A stretch of 64,000 bases of DNA, taken from the NCBI RefSeq assembly GCF_000803065.1, contig NZ_JSXI01000059.1:100910-164909 (forward strand). The letters are read 5' to 3'. The position numbers and the translations under genes were made by a program. Numbering within the stretch: the first letter of the stretch is position 1; each line of letters opens with the position of its first letter. Shown piece by piece: positions 25,995 to 34,361 of the stretch. Origin of the DNA: Sphingomonas sp. ERG5 (GTDB lineage Bacteria > Pseudomonadota > Alphaproteobacteria > Sphingomonadales > Sphingomonadaceae). The notes below the pieces were generated by a model. That model had not been told where the DNA came from, did no database searches, and worked only from the letters and a program-made list of their open reading frames with translations.

Positions 25995-26731
25995 CCGTTT
26001 GCGGTCTAGGATACTCCAGCTACCAGCTCTACAATGCCAGCGAGCAACAACGCTCCAGCTATCATTATCAGCCAGCCCGCGAGCAAAGCCGCGCCATCAT
26101 CCTTCCCGGTAAGTCGTATCCCAAAGGCTATCAGCCCAATTGCGATAATCCGCAGGATGACAAAAATGCTGATTTGTGCGCTCAGTGGGCCGCTGTAGAT
26201 CAGGTCATGGAAGCCAACCGGCTGGCGAGCGCCAACGTGCGGTTGGCTCTTTTTATCTCCATTCTCACCTTGATCGGCACCGCCTTTATCGGATGGACCT
26301 TCCTTGAAACTAGGCGGGTTTCCCGCGCCGAATTGCGTGCTTACATTTCGGCCGAAAAAGTGACCGGTAAGCGCAATGGCAACCAACTCGCTGTTGAAGT
26401 TAAGATGAAGAATTTTGGCGCGACGCCAGCATATGCAGTCAGGGTTGCTCGCGAATTTGAAATTCTTATCGATGGCGAAATTGGAAAAGTCGAACAGCCT
26501 TTTAAGGGCACTGGGGCTCTTTTCGGGCCGGGCGCAAACTTCCTTATACGAAGCGAGATTGACGCCTCCAGATGCGATGATCCGGGGGCGGGCGATCTCG
26601 TAATGCTTCTTCGTATCAGAGTTGAGTACTACGACATCTTCGGCAGGCGACAAGAATCTAACGCCTGCTTGCAATATGCCGGAGGGACGAATTTCGAAGC
26701 GTACGGGAAGGGCGTCAACACCGCCACCTAA
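25946..26731 (+). CDS. Passenger gene 4: two-TM membrane protein
   Basis: A 261-residue protein overlapping the DUF6471 gene by 49 bases in another frame, so likely co-translated. TM helices at about 7-26 and 96-118 (LALFISILTLIGTAFIGWTFL) flank a periplasmic loop with two cysteines. The soluble C-terminal part (RAELRAYISAEKVTGKRNG... VKMKNFGATPAYAVRV) has an immunoglobulin-like beta pattern of the kind seen in several phage and mobile-element membrane proteins. No function is assigned. Confidence 0.65.
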   Translation: MSGSNWRYVAAVVGVLTVCGLGYSSYQLYNASEQQRSSYHYQPAREQSRAIILPGKSYPKGYQPNCDNPQDDKNADLCAQWAAVDQVMEANRLASANVRLALFISILTLIGTAFIGWTFLETRRVSRAELRAYISAEKVTGKRNGNQLAVEVKMKNFGATPAYAVRVAREFEILIDGEIGKVEQPFKGTGALFGPGANFLIRSEIDASRCDDPGAGDLVMLLRIRVEYYDIFGRRQESNACLQYAGGTNFEAYGKGVNTAT

Positions 26732-26882
26732 CGCCATCAGCGCCGCAAGAAAAACAGACACGCTCTATGCTCCTTTTGGAGCGGCGTTAGGAGCAACACC
26801 ACCGTTTGCGATGCGTTCGCCCCCTTGCGCGCGGGCGGGCGTCATCGCCTTGGTGCAATTGCTACATAATGCCGGAAGCACT

Positions 26883-27666
26883 GGAAGTGTCGATGGTCGG
26901 ATCGGTTGCGGGCACGCTCAACGGTGGGCGATTGACACGCACGCGGCCATTCCGCGCGCCGCATCATTCGGCGTCGATGGCTGCCCTGGTTGGTGGCGGG
27001 CTCAAAGTGAAGCCGGGAGAGGTCAGTCTCGCACATCTTGGCGTGCTGTTTCTGGATGAGCTGCCGGAGTTTCAACGCGCGGTGCTCGATTCGCTGCGTC
27101 AGCCGCTGGAAACCGGCACGGTCAGCGTCGCGCGTGCCAATGCGCATGTCACTTTCCCGGCACGCGTGCAGCTGGTCGCGGCGATGAATCCATGCCGTTG
27201 CGGGCATCTCGGCGACGCCGCGCTTGCCTGTTCGCGCGCGCCGCGCTGCGCCGCGGACTATCAGGCCAAGGTATCGGGGCCGTTGCTCGATCGCATCGAC
27301 TTGCATGTCGATGTCCAGGCGGTCAGCGCCGCCGACCTGGTCCTGCCGCCGCCCGCCGAAGGGTCGGCCGAAGTCCGCGCCCGCGTGGCCGCGGCGCGCA
27401 GCGTGCAGGCGGCACGCTATGCCGATCACCCCGCGCGCACCAATGCCGAGATCGACGGCGCGCTGATGGAAGCGGTGGCGACGCCTGACGAACCCGGCCG
27501 CAAGCTGCTCGCACAAGCCTCGGAGGCGATGCGCCTGTCGGCCCGGGGCTATACCCGCATCCTGCGCGTCGCGCGGACCATTGCCGATCTGGCGGGCAGC
27601 GAAGACGTGGGCCGCATCCACGTCGCTGAGGCGTTGAGCTATCGGCGCCAGGCGCCGCGGAGTTGA
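26883..27666 (+). pseudogene. comM: comM 3' part
   Basis: Encodes the C-terminal 261 residues of ComM: VGSVAGTLNGGRLTRTRPFR, RAPHHSASMAALVGGG, Walker B with LGVLFLDELPEF, the zinc-type cysteine segment (NPCRCGHLGD...CSRAPRC) and the C-terminal lid domain. The frame is open leftwards into the element's right end to 26806, so a truncated product could in principle be made, but it would lack Walker A. It separates exactly at the target duplication from the 5' part. Confidence 0.95.
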
Positions 27667-27678
27667 GGTGGCCCAGCA

Positions 27679-27768
27679 TGTCGACCCTGAAGCGCCCGTT
27701 CGCGACGATCAAGGATGCACGGGAAGCGGAAGCTGAAGGAGGCCGGTCTTTCAGCCAGCCCAACTAAT
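27679..27768 (+). pseudogene. Decayed partial copy of the 28275 small gene
   Basis: The segment 27706-27764 matches 28289-28349 (TTCGC-CGATCAAG-ATGC...GAAGCTGAAGGAGG-type sequence) with several substitutions and one base indel that shifts the frame after FATIKDAR. As it stands it reads a 29-residue ORF from ATG 27679. It follows comM by 12 bases and is best seen as a relic of a duplication. Confidence 0.45.
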
Positions 27769-27905
27769 CAACGGAGCAGCGCTATGGCGACAACGGTTCC
27801 GACCGGTATGCACGCCATCACGATCATGGCCGTCAGCGCATGCCAATGCTTGCCTCGATCATTGAATGATCTGACGATTTCTACGATTGCTTGCCATCGG
27901 TTCAT
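27768..27905 (-). CDS. Possible 45-residue small membrane protein
   Basis: The minus strand encodes MNRWQAIVEIVRSFNDRGKH followed by one hydrophobic helix (ALTAMIVMACIPVGTVVAIALL). The pattern of a short basic/amphipathic head and a single TM is plausible for a real small protein. GGATC lies about eight bases before ATG. No homologue is recalled; it could also be chance. Confidence 0.35.
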   Translation of the reverse strand: MNRWQAIVEIVRSFNDRGKHWHALTAMIVMACIPVGTVVAIALLR

Positions 27906-28274
27906 CACAAAAGATCCCGCGCTAATAAATCTGTGACCCGCTTAATCGCGGGGAGAGTTACAGCGCTCTGGGTCTTGCGACTGAGCTTAGGAATTCAGAA
28001 TTCCCTTTGGGAAGGTAACCATGCCGGGCCCGGCGCAGTCAACCCATTTGCGACGTGGGGGGTGTGGATAACAAACCTTAAGCGGCCATTTCCATTCATT
28101 GCCCTCTCGCCGCAAAGCGCTTGCAATGGAGATACTATGTTCCAAGGCTTGCGATTACGGCGGACACAACACGCCATCGACATTCTTAGAACTGCCGGTT
28201 TGCCAAGTAGGCCACGAAGGCAATGCTCGGCGCCGTAGCGATTCAGGAGATGATCATAAGGGTGAGGCCCAACC
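27906..28274. other. Region with no convincing gene
   Basis: This 369-base stretch has several overlapping ORFs on both strands (for example a minus-strand frame from 28276 to 27995), but none has a ribosome site or family resemblance. Base composition is lower in GC than the surroundings. It lies in the decayed zone 3' of comM. Confidence 0.4.
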
Positions 28275-28490
28275 ATGGCTTGCCTCTTCGCAGCGATCAA
28301 GAATGCGCGGATGGAACGGAAACTGAAGGAGGCTGTTCTTTCGCGCAAGCCAACTCCGCGGCCGGAGCCCGAAAAGGGAATCTGGCTGCGCAACGGCTGC
28401 ATCTACCAGCCTTGGTCGACCGGCGATGACGAGAATGTGCGCTGGATTCCGAAGAATGAAGCTACAATCACCAAAGGCGTGGAGCGCTAG
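28275..28490 (+). CDS. Small hypothetical protein, 71 residues
   Basis: MACLFAAIKNARMERKLKEA, then a Pro-rich stretch and GIWLRNGCIYQPWSTGDDENVRWIPK. GGTGAGG precedes the ATG by about 8 bases. The aromatic-rich C-terminal half suggests a small folded domain. No family recognised. A frameshifted partial copy lies 0.6 kb upstream at 27706-27764, which supports this being a real coding sequence that has been duplicated. Confidence 0.5.
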   Translation: MACLFAAIKNARMERKLKEAVLSRKPTPRPEPEKGIWLRNGCIYQPWSTGDDENVRWIPKNEATITKGVER

Positions 28491-28522
28491 CGATCGCTGT
28501 TGGAAATCGAATCCGGCCGGGC

Positions 28523-28630
28523 ATGGATCTCCGGGTCAATGATGCCAACCCGATCTATTTCTTCGTCCGGACCGACCATCTGGAACGAAGCGATTTTTCC
28601 GGGGCAAAGGTGATGACGACCCAGCATTAG
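28523..28630 (+). pseudogene. Short ORF or gene remnant
   Basis: 35 codons, MDLRVNDANPIYFFVRTDHL to VMTTQH. The sequence is protein-like but short, and lacks a ribosome site. It may be the tail of a degraded gene between the 28275 ORF and the VOC protein. No family can be named. Confidence 0.3.
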
Positions 28631-28684
28631 GCGGAGATTCCAGGCCATTCATGCGGGGCGCTGTGCATCCATCCAACGTCGCCA

Positions 28685-29083
28685 CTAAGCGACCGGTATC
28701 TCCTGCGCGATTTCCCAGACATGTCCGGCCGGGTCGGCGAACGCGGCGGTACGTCGGCCCCATGGGCGGTCGATCGGGCCGTTCAGCAAGATCACACCAT
28801 GTCGGGCCAACGCCGCGCATACGGCGTCAGTGTTCTCGACTTTGACGGTGAGCAACATGCGCGTGCCGCTTTCCGCGGGCGCGACGGGGCAGGGTTTGAC
28901 CAACTCCGGCGCTTCGGTGGATTGCAGCAGATTGACCAGTAATCCGCCGAATTTCAGGACTTCCGACACCTTGTCCGCATATACCGGTTCGGCGGCGAAG
29001 ACATTTCGGTAGAAATCTCTCGTCGCCTGAAAGTCATCGACGAACAATGTCACGACTTCGATCGCGCCTAGGGATGGTATCAT
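28685..29083 (-). CDS. VOC (glyoxalase/bleomycin-resistance) family protein
   Basis: A 132-residue protein of the vicinal oxygen chelate fold: MIPSLGAIEVVTLFVDDFQA, TRDFYRNVFAAEPVY, then the second beta-alpha-beta-beta-beta unit ending GRRTAAFADPAGHVWEIAQ. The metal-ligand Glu is in the C-terminal VWEI. Substrate is unknown. ATG at 29083 is chosen; a GTG three codons upstream is possible. Confidence 0.85.
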   Translation of the reverse strand: MIPSLGAIEVVTLFVDDFQATRDFYRNVFAAEPVYADKVSEVLKFGGLLVNLLQSTEAPELVKPCPVAPAESGTRMLLTVKVENTDAVCAALARHGVILLNGPIDRPWGRRTAAFADPAGHVWEIAQEIPVA

Positions 29084-29380
29084 CGTTCCCACTCTGTCCT
29101 GATGCTGTGGTGCCGGCAGTCGGCGGTGCTCTAATCAATCGTTTTTCGCGATGCCATGATCATTGGCCTGCCCGCCCGGAGAGGAGAAAGTTTGCAAGCG
29201 CAGGCGAACGATCATGACGTCATCGGCATAGCCTGATTGATCCAATGACGGCCGGCAAGGGGTACGATGTCGATCCTCGCCGTGGCTACCGGCGGGGACC
29301 GGCGCACGCCGCTTGTGAACCGCCCATAATGCGTTAGGCTGCGGTCCGTGCGGGGGCACGCACAACCGAAAGGGGCTCTC

Positions 29381-29809
29381 ATGGAATGGATGTTGTTACC
29401 GTTGAAGCGCTACGCCGACTTTAGCGGACGGTCGCGCCGCAAAGAATATTGGATGTTCGCGCTCGGCCTGCTGATCTTTTATGCCGTGCTCACCGCGCTG
29501 ATCGTCATGGCCGGCGGATTCGGGTCGCCCGCGGAAGGACGTGGCCCGTCTGCTTTTGGCTGGATTCTGATTACCCTGTCCGTCCTCGCGGTCCTCGCTC
29601 TGGTCGTGCCATCGATTGCCGTTCAAGTGCGTCGCTTTCATGATCAGGACAAATCGGGCTGGTTCGTCCTGATCAGTCTGATCCCTTATGTGGGTGGCTT
29701 TATCGTGCTGGTATTCATGTGCCTGCCGGGTACGTCTGGCACCAACCGGTTCGGGCCGGATCCGCTCGATCCCAATAGCGTGAAAGAACTTTCCGGCATC
29801 TTCAACTGA
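29381..29809 (+). CDS. DUF805 membrane protein 1
   Basis: A 142-residue inner-membrane protein beginning MEWMLLPLKRYADFSGRSRR KEYW. The FSGRSRRKEYW motif near the N-terminus and RRFHDQDKSGWFVLI are diagnostic of DUF805, with helices at about 25-48, 65-90 and 105-125. The C-terminal GTSGTNRFGPDPL is also conserved. Function of the family is unknown. A paralogue follows immediately. Confidence 0.85.
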   Translation: MEWMLLPLKRYADFSGRSRRKEYWMFALGLLIFYAVLTALIVMAGGFGSPAEGRGPSAFGWILITLSVLAVLALVVPSIAVQVRRFHDQDKSGWFVLISLIPYVGGFIVLVFMCLPGTSGTNRFGPDPLDPNSVKELSGIFN

Positions 29810-29889
29810 CGGCAGTGGGCGAGCGCGGCCTGGAAAAGGTGTGCGCTCGCCGCTGATCGCGGGCTGAAGGTAATGGTTGGGGCAAAAAA

Positions 29890-30432
29890 ATGGAATTCAT
29901 GATCCTGCCGCTCAAGCGGTATTTCCAATTCAGCGGTCGATCGCGCCGCAAGGAATATTGGGTGTGGACCCTGTTCGTGGTTATCGCGAATATCGTTCTG
30001 GCGCTGGTCGATGCCGGGCTCGGCCTGGATGGCAGCAGCGAAGCTGCGGTGGATGGCAGCGCCACGTCTTTCGCGGCGGCCGCCTATAGTTCGAGCGGCG
30101 TTCTCGGTAATATCTTCTCGCTCGCCACCCTGATCCCCGGCATTGCGGTCACCGTCCGGCGCTTGCACGACGTCAATCGCAGCGGCTTGTGGTTGCTCGC
30201 TCCGATCGGGCTGCTCGTCGCCTTCATGGTGGTCGCCCTGGCCGGTATCGGTACTGGCGCGTTCATCGCACCAGGAATGGTAGGCCTGGGCATCGTTGCG
30301 GTGCTGGCGCTGATCGGGTTCGGCATCCTGCTGCTGGTCTGGACGTGCACTGCCGGCACCAACGGTCCCAATCGCTTCGGCGAGGACCCCAAAGATGACA
30401 AACTCGATCATCTCGCCGAGACTTTTTCCTAA
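29890..30432 (+). CDS. DUF805 membrane protein 2
   Basis: A 180-residue paralogue of the preceding gene: MEFMILPLKRYFQFSGRSRR KEYW, VRRLHDVNRSGLWLL, and C-terminal GTNGPNRFGEDP. It has an extra low-complexity Ser/Ala loop after the first helix and one more TM region. The tandem arrangement, 80 bases apart, points to duplication. Function unknown. Confidence 0.85.
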   Translation: MEFMILPLKRYFQFSGRSRRKEYWVWTLFVVIANIVLALVDAGLGLDGSSEAAVDGSATSFAAAAYSSSGVLGNIFSLATLIPGIAVTVRRLHDVNRSGLWLLAPIGLLVAFMVVALAGIGTGAFIAPGMVGLGIVAVLALIGFGILLLVWTCTAGTNGPNRFGEDPKDDKLDHLAETFS

Positions 30433-30618
30433 GGCATCGGCCATTCCCGTCCGACGACCTGCTCGGCGGGAATAGCTGACATAGGCAACAGCGCGTTGCG
30501 GGTGGTGCGCGAGAGAGCGTGGCATGGTCTCGCCGGTCGGACTGCGACTCCTTGAGTAGCGACGCAATTGGCCTAGGTTGCCCTGCTGTGGGGTCATCCA
30601 CATCCGGAGCGCGAGATC

Positions 30619-31632
30619 ATCAAACGAGCAACAATCATAGACATCGCCAAAGTGACGGGCGTTTCTCCCAAAACGGTGTCCCGCGCGCTTAACGATGTTC
30701 CGCATGTGAGCCCGGCCGTCCGGAAAAAGGTCAAGGAAGCGGCTGCCGCTCTCGATTACCATCCCAATATTGCCGCCCAGAGCCTGATCGCCCGTCGCAC
30801 TTTCCTTATCGGTCTTACCTATGAGCGCCCCAGTCCGAGCTATGTCGTGGAATTGCAGAAAGGGGCGATCGATCGGTTGGAGAACGAGCGTTACCGGCTC
30901 GTGGTCCTGCCCTTCGGGGACGTGGCGAGCCGGCCCGCCGAGCTTGGACAATTTCTCGTTCGCGCGGGCCTTGACGGTGTCTTGCTGGCGCCACCGGCCT
31001 GCGATCAGCCTGAAGTCCTTGATATCCTGGAACGGCAGAAACTGGCTTATGCCCGGATTACGCCTCATCAGGATCTCGATCGTGGGATCGTCATCGTCAT
31101 GGACGAATGTCATGCGGCGCGAGATGTCGCCGCACATCTGTTAAAGCTGGGACATCGACGGATCGGCATTATCATGGGCGATCCGTCGCATTCCGCCAGC
31201 GCTGCCCGGATGGCGGGCTATCGCCAGGCCTTCGCTGCGGCAGGCGTTTCGATAGACGAGAATCTGATCGTCAGGGGCGATTTTACCTACGATAAGGGCC
31301 ATGAGGCTGCCTTGATCCTTCTCTCGCGTCGCCCCGCGCCGACCGCAATTCTTGCCCAGAACGATGATATGGCGGTAGCGGCGATGGCGGCCGCGCGCGC
31401 GTCGGGGCTGTCGGTTCCCGATGATCTGTCCGTCGCGGGTTTTGATAACTCCGAAATCTCGCGCACCGCATGGCCGCAACTGACGACCGTCCATCAGCCG
31501 GTTCATGAAATGGCCTGGGAGGCCACCAACCTTCTCATCGCTGCCCTGGAATCAGGGGATGTCGCGTCATGCCGACGTGATCGACGGCATGAAGTGCTGG
31601 CCCGCGGATCGACTGCGGCTCCCGCCGGATAG
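30619..31632 (+). CDS. LacI-family transcriptional regulator (start codon unclear)
   Basis: Cytoplasmic repressor. The HTH begins IKRATIIDIAKVTGVSPKTV SRALND, followed by the periplasmic-binding-protein-like effector domain (LIGLTYERPSPSYVVELQKG to FDNSEISRTAWPQLTTVHQP). A normal LacI protein should begin right at KRATI, but the codon there is ATC (30619, with another ATC at 30616), and GGAG stands at 30606-30609. The first standard start in frame is GTG at 30652, which would remove helix 1 of the HTH. It precedes the beta-glucan locus and a pair of palindromic operators, so it likely represses GH3, TonB receptor 2 and GH6. Confidence 0.85.
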   Translation: MKRATIIDIAKVTGVSPKTVSRALNDVPHVSPAVRKKVKEAAAALDYHPNIAAQSLIARRTFLIGLTYERPSPSYVVELQKGAIDRLENERYRLVVLPFGDVASRPAELGQFLVRAGLDGVLLAPPACDQPEVLDILERQKLAYARITPHQDLDRGIVIVMDECHAARDVAAHLLKLGHRRIGIIMGDPSHSASAARMAGYRQAFAAAGVSIDENLIVRGDFTYDKGHEAALILLSRRPAPTAILAQNDDMAVAAMAAARASGLSVPDDLSVAGFDNSEISRTAWPQLTTVHQPVHEMAWEATNLLIAALESGDVASCRRDRRHEVLARGSTAAPAG

Positions 31633-31760
31633 TCCACAAATCGATTGTCGCCCGCCTGTGTGACGTGTCGCAGTAATCACCGGCCGGCTCGATCGGCCGC
31701 TCTAAATTTCCTTCTCCCGGTCATGAATGACGCTCCCGATTGACATTTGTAAATCAGATT

Positions 31761-31799
31761 CGGTAAACGTTTACCGGACTGATCGGTAAACGTTGACAG
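31761..31799. promoter_or_regulatory. Two LacI-type operators before the GH3 gene
   Basis: A 16-bp perfect palindrome CGGTAAACGTTTACCG (31761-31776) is followed by a second, imperfect CGGTAAACGTTGACAG (31784-31799). The central AACGTT with flanking GGTAA/TTACC is the LacI/GalR-type operator form. The sites lie 30-65 bases before the TTG start of the glucosidase, in place to block transcription. The adjacent LacI-type regulator is the obvious ligand. Confidence 0.75.
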
Positions 31800-31827
31800 T
31801 TGAAAGAATGAGTGTGGGGAGGGGATA

Positions 31828-34338
31828 TTGGTCAAACGCAATTTGCGTTTCGCGAGTTACGGCGCGTCGATTCTGATGCTGGTCGGCTTGCCGCTGACGG
31901 GATCGATGGCGCGGCTGCCCGATAGTCCTGCATCGTCGACGACGGGAGAGGCGGACCCTTCGGTCTGGCCCCTTCGCGCTGCCTCGCCTTTCGACCCAGC
32001 CATCGAGCAGCGCATCTCGCAATTGCTTGCCGCGATGTCGTTGGAGCAGAAGGTCGGGCAGATCATCCAGGCCGACATCGCCAGTGTCACTCCCGACGAG
32101 GTCTATCGCTATCATCTCGGCGCGATCCTGAACGGTGGCAATTCGGATCCGGGTGGTCGTTACAATGCGCCGGCTAAAGACTGGCTCGCGACTGCGGACG
32201 CCTTTTATGCAGCATCAATGAAACCGGACGGGACGCTGCCGCGAATCCCGATCATCTGGGGCACCGATGCTGTCCACGGGCACAATAATGTGGTCGGCGC
32301 CACGCTCTTTCCGCACAATATCGGCCTGGGCGCGGCACGCGATCCGGACCTTGTCCGGCGCATCGGCGCCGCGACCGCGATCGAGATGCGGGTGACGGGG
32401 ATCGATTGGGCATTCGCCCCAACCCTGGCCGTCGTCCGTGACGATCGCTGGGGCCGCACCTATGAGGGTTTCGCCGAGACGCCGGAAATACCCACTGCCT
32501 ATGCCCGTCCACTGGTCGAGGGGCTCCAGGGCAAAACCGGCAGTAGCGACTGGTTGCGCGGTCCTCACGTCGTCGCCACCGCCAAACACTTCCTGGGCGA
32601 CGGCGGTACTGCGGGCGGGAAGGATCAGGGCGACGCCCGGATGGGCGAGACTGATCTGCGAGACCTGTTCAGTCCGCCGTATCTTGCCGCGCTCGATGCG
32701 GGTGCGCAGTCGGTGATGGTCAGCTTCTCCAGCTGGAACGGTGTCAAGATGCACGGCAACCGGTCCCTGCTGACCGGCGTGATGAAGCAGCGTTGGAATT
32801 TCGACGGATTCCTGGTCGGCGACTGGAACGGCCATGGCGGGGTTGCGGGCTGCACCACGACCGATTGTCCTCAATCGGCCGCAGCAGGGCTCGACATGTA
32901 TATGGCGCCTGACAGTTGGAAAGAGCTGTATCGAACCACGTTGAAGCATGTGCAGGACGGAACCTTGCCGATGGCGCGGCTCGACGACGCGGTGCGCCGC
33001 ATCCTGCGAGTCAAGCTACGCGCCGGCGTGTTCGAGGCTGGCAAACCGTCATCGCGTCCCTTTGCCGGTCGCTACGATTTGTTGGGCGGCCCGGATCACC
33101 GGGCGCTCGCACGTGCGGCGGTGCGGGAATCGCTGGTGCTGCTCAAGAACGCCAATCACATGTTGCCGCTGAAGCCGGGCGGAAAGATCCTGGTCGCCGG
33201 TGACGGTGCCGACAATCCGGCCAAGCAGTCCGGCGGCTGGACTCTGACCTGGCAGGGCACTGACACAACGCGCGCCGATTTCCCCAATGCCCAATCGATC
33301 TGGGAAGGAATTGAGGAAAATGTGAAAGCGGCCGGCGGCACCGCAACGCTTGCTCTCGATGGCAGATATTCCAACAGGCCTGATGCTGCGATCGTCGTCT
33401 TTGGCGAGGACCCCTATGCGGAATTCCAGGGCGACCGGCCTGATATTGGCTATGAGGATGCGAAAAGCCTGGCAACGCTGCGCGCGCTCAAAGCCGCCGG
33501 CATCCCGACCGTCGCCGTGTTTCTTTCGGGACGCGCGATGTGGGTCAATCCGTTTCTCAACGCATCCGATGCCTTTGTTGCTGCCTGGCTTCCGGGATCG
33601 GAGGGAGGCGGCGTTGCCGATGTGTTGTTCGGCAAATCCGATTTCCGGGGTAGATTGTCCTACAGTTGGCCGAGATCGAGCGATCAGAACTCGGTCAATA
33701 TCGGCGATGCCAATTACAACCCGTTATTTCCCTATGGTTATGGGCTGACTTTCGCCGGCAAGGGCGAGTTATCGACGCTGCCGGAGACACGCGCCCAGGC
33801 GGCAAGTGGCGGCCCGGGCATCGTCTTTGCTGCCGGCAAACCGGGTGAGGGGCGTCGATTGTTGCTGGGCAAGCCCGGCGCTCTTTCCGTCAATCCAGGT
33901 CCTGAACTGATCGTCGCCCGCCCCGCCGACCGGGCGGCGCAGGAAGATTCGGTGCGGATCGGCTGGAGCGGGCAGGGCAACGCCATCGCCGCGATCGTGC
34001 AGGATCAGTCGGTCGATCTGACGCGGCAATCAAACGGCGATCTCGCGCTTGAACTGGAGTTGAAGGTCAATGTGCCGCCCACCGCTGAAGTCAGCCTGAT
34101 GATGCGGTGCGGTGCCAATTGCCTGGGCGGCTTCCCGATCCGCGCCATGCTGGTCGAGGCAGCGAAGACGATGAACTGGACGCGCATCGCGATCCCGCTG
34201 CGCTGCTTCGAAAAGGCGGGCGTCAACATGAAGCAGGTCGATGCGCCGCTGATGGTCGCAACGGCGGGCCGGCTCGACATCACACTCTCATCGGCGCGGA
34301 TCGTTTCGCCCGCCGACGTACAGCTTGCGTGCAAATGA
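31828..34338 (+). CDS. Exported GH3 beta-glucosidase/exo-beta-glucanase
   Basis: An 836-residue glycoside hydrolase family 3 enzyme that cleaves glucose from beta-linked oligosaccharides, probably in the periplasm. The signal peptide is MVKRNLRFASYGASILMLVG. The TIM-barrel domain shows ATAKHFLGDGGT and the nucleophile Asp near residue 332 in FLVGDWNGHGG. The second domain begins RESLVLLKNANHMLPLKPGG. The C-terminal 180 residues form the galactose-binding-like ExoP domain. The start is TTG at 31828 with GGGGAGGGG upstream. First gene of an apparent operon with TonB receptor 2 (23-base gap) and GH6. Confidence 0.92.
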   Translation: MVKRNLRFASYGASILMLVGLPLTGSMARLPDSPASSTTGEADPSVWPLRAASPFDPAIEQRISQLLAAMSLEQKVGQIIQADIASVTPDEVYRYHLGAILNGGNSDPGGRYNAPAKDWLATADAFYAASMKPDGTLPRIPIIWGTDAVHGHNNVVGATLFPHNIGLGAARDPDLVRRIGAATAIEMRVTGIDWAFAPTLAVVRDDRWGRTYEGFAETPEIPTAYARPLVEGLQGKTGSSDWLRGPHVVATAKHFLGDGGTAGGKDQGDARMGETDLRDLFSPPYLAALDAGAQSVMVSFSSWNGVKMHGNRSLLTGVMKQRWNFDGFLVGDWNGHGGVAGCTTTDCPQSAAAGLDMYMAPDSWKELYRTTLKHVQDGTLPMARLDDAVRRILRVKLRAGVFEAGKPSSRPFAGRYDLLGGPDHRALARAAVRESLVLLKNANHMLPLKPGGKILVAGDGADNPAKQSGGWTLTWQGTDTTRADFPNAQSIWEGIEENVKAAGGTATLALDGRYSNRPDAAIVVFGEDPYAEFQGDRPDIGYEDAKSLATLRALKAAGIPTVAVFLSGRAMWVNPFLNASDAFVAAWLPGSEGGGVADVLFGKSDFRGRLSYSWPRSSDQNSVNIGDANYNPLFPYGYGLTFAGKGELSTLPETRAQAASGGPGIVFAAGKPGEGRRLLLGKPGALSVNPGPELIVARPADRAAQEDSVRIGWSGQGNAIAAIVQDQSVDLTRQSNGDLALELELKVNVPPTAEVSLMMRCGANCLGGFPIRAMLVEAAKTMNWTRIAIPLRCFEKAGVNMKQVDAPLMVATAGRLDITLSSARIVSPADVQLACK

Positions 34339-34361
34339 AAATCTAAAAAGGGAGGAAGAAA

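Larger units (their letters stand above)
23175..26874. mobile_element. 3.7-kb IS1595-family-like element with passenger genes
   Basis: The element has 30-base perfect terminal inverted repeats at 23175-23204 and 26845-26874, each beginning CGGCATTATGTAGCAATTGC when read inwards. It is flanked by an 8-bp target duplication GAAGCACT at 23167-23174 and 26875-26882, the duplication length typical of IS1595. It encodes an IS1595/ISXO2-type transposase and at least four other proteins. A 10-bp palindrome TCGTATACGA (23217-23226) lies just inside the left end, where an operator controlling the first passenger gene might be. Perfect repeats and an exact duplication suggest recent insertion. Confidence 0.93.

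Noticed and set aside
26806..26882. New start for a shortened comM from inside the element
   Set aside because: The frame is open but has no ribosome site, and the product would lack Walker A; kept as a pseudogene.
27995..28276. Minus-strand ORF in the zone after comM
   Set aside because: No ribosome site, no family resemblance, and overlapping alternatives in other frames of equal quality.
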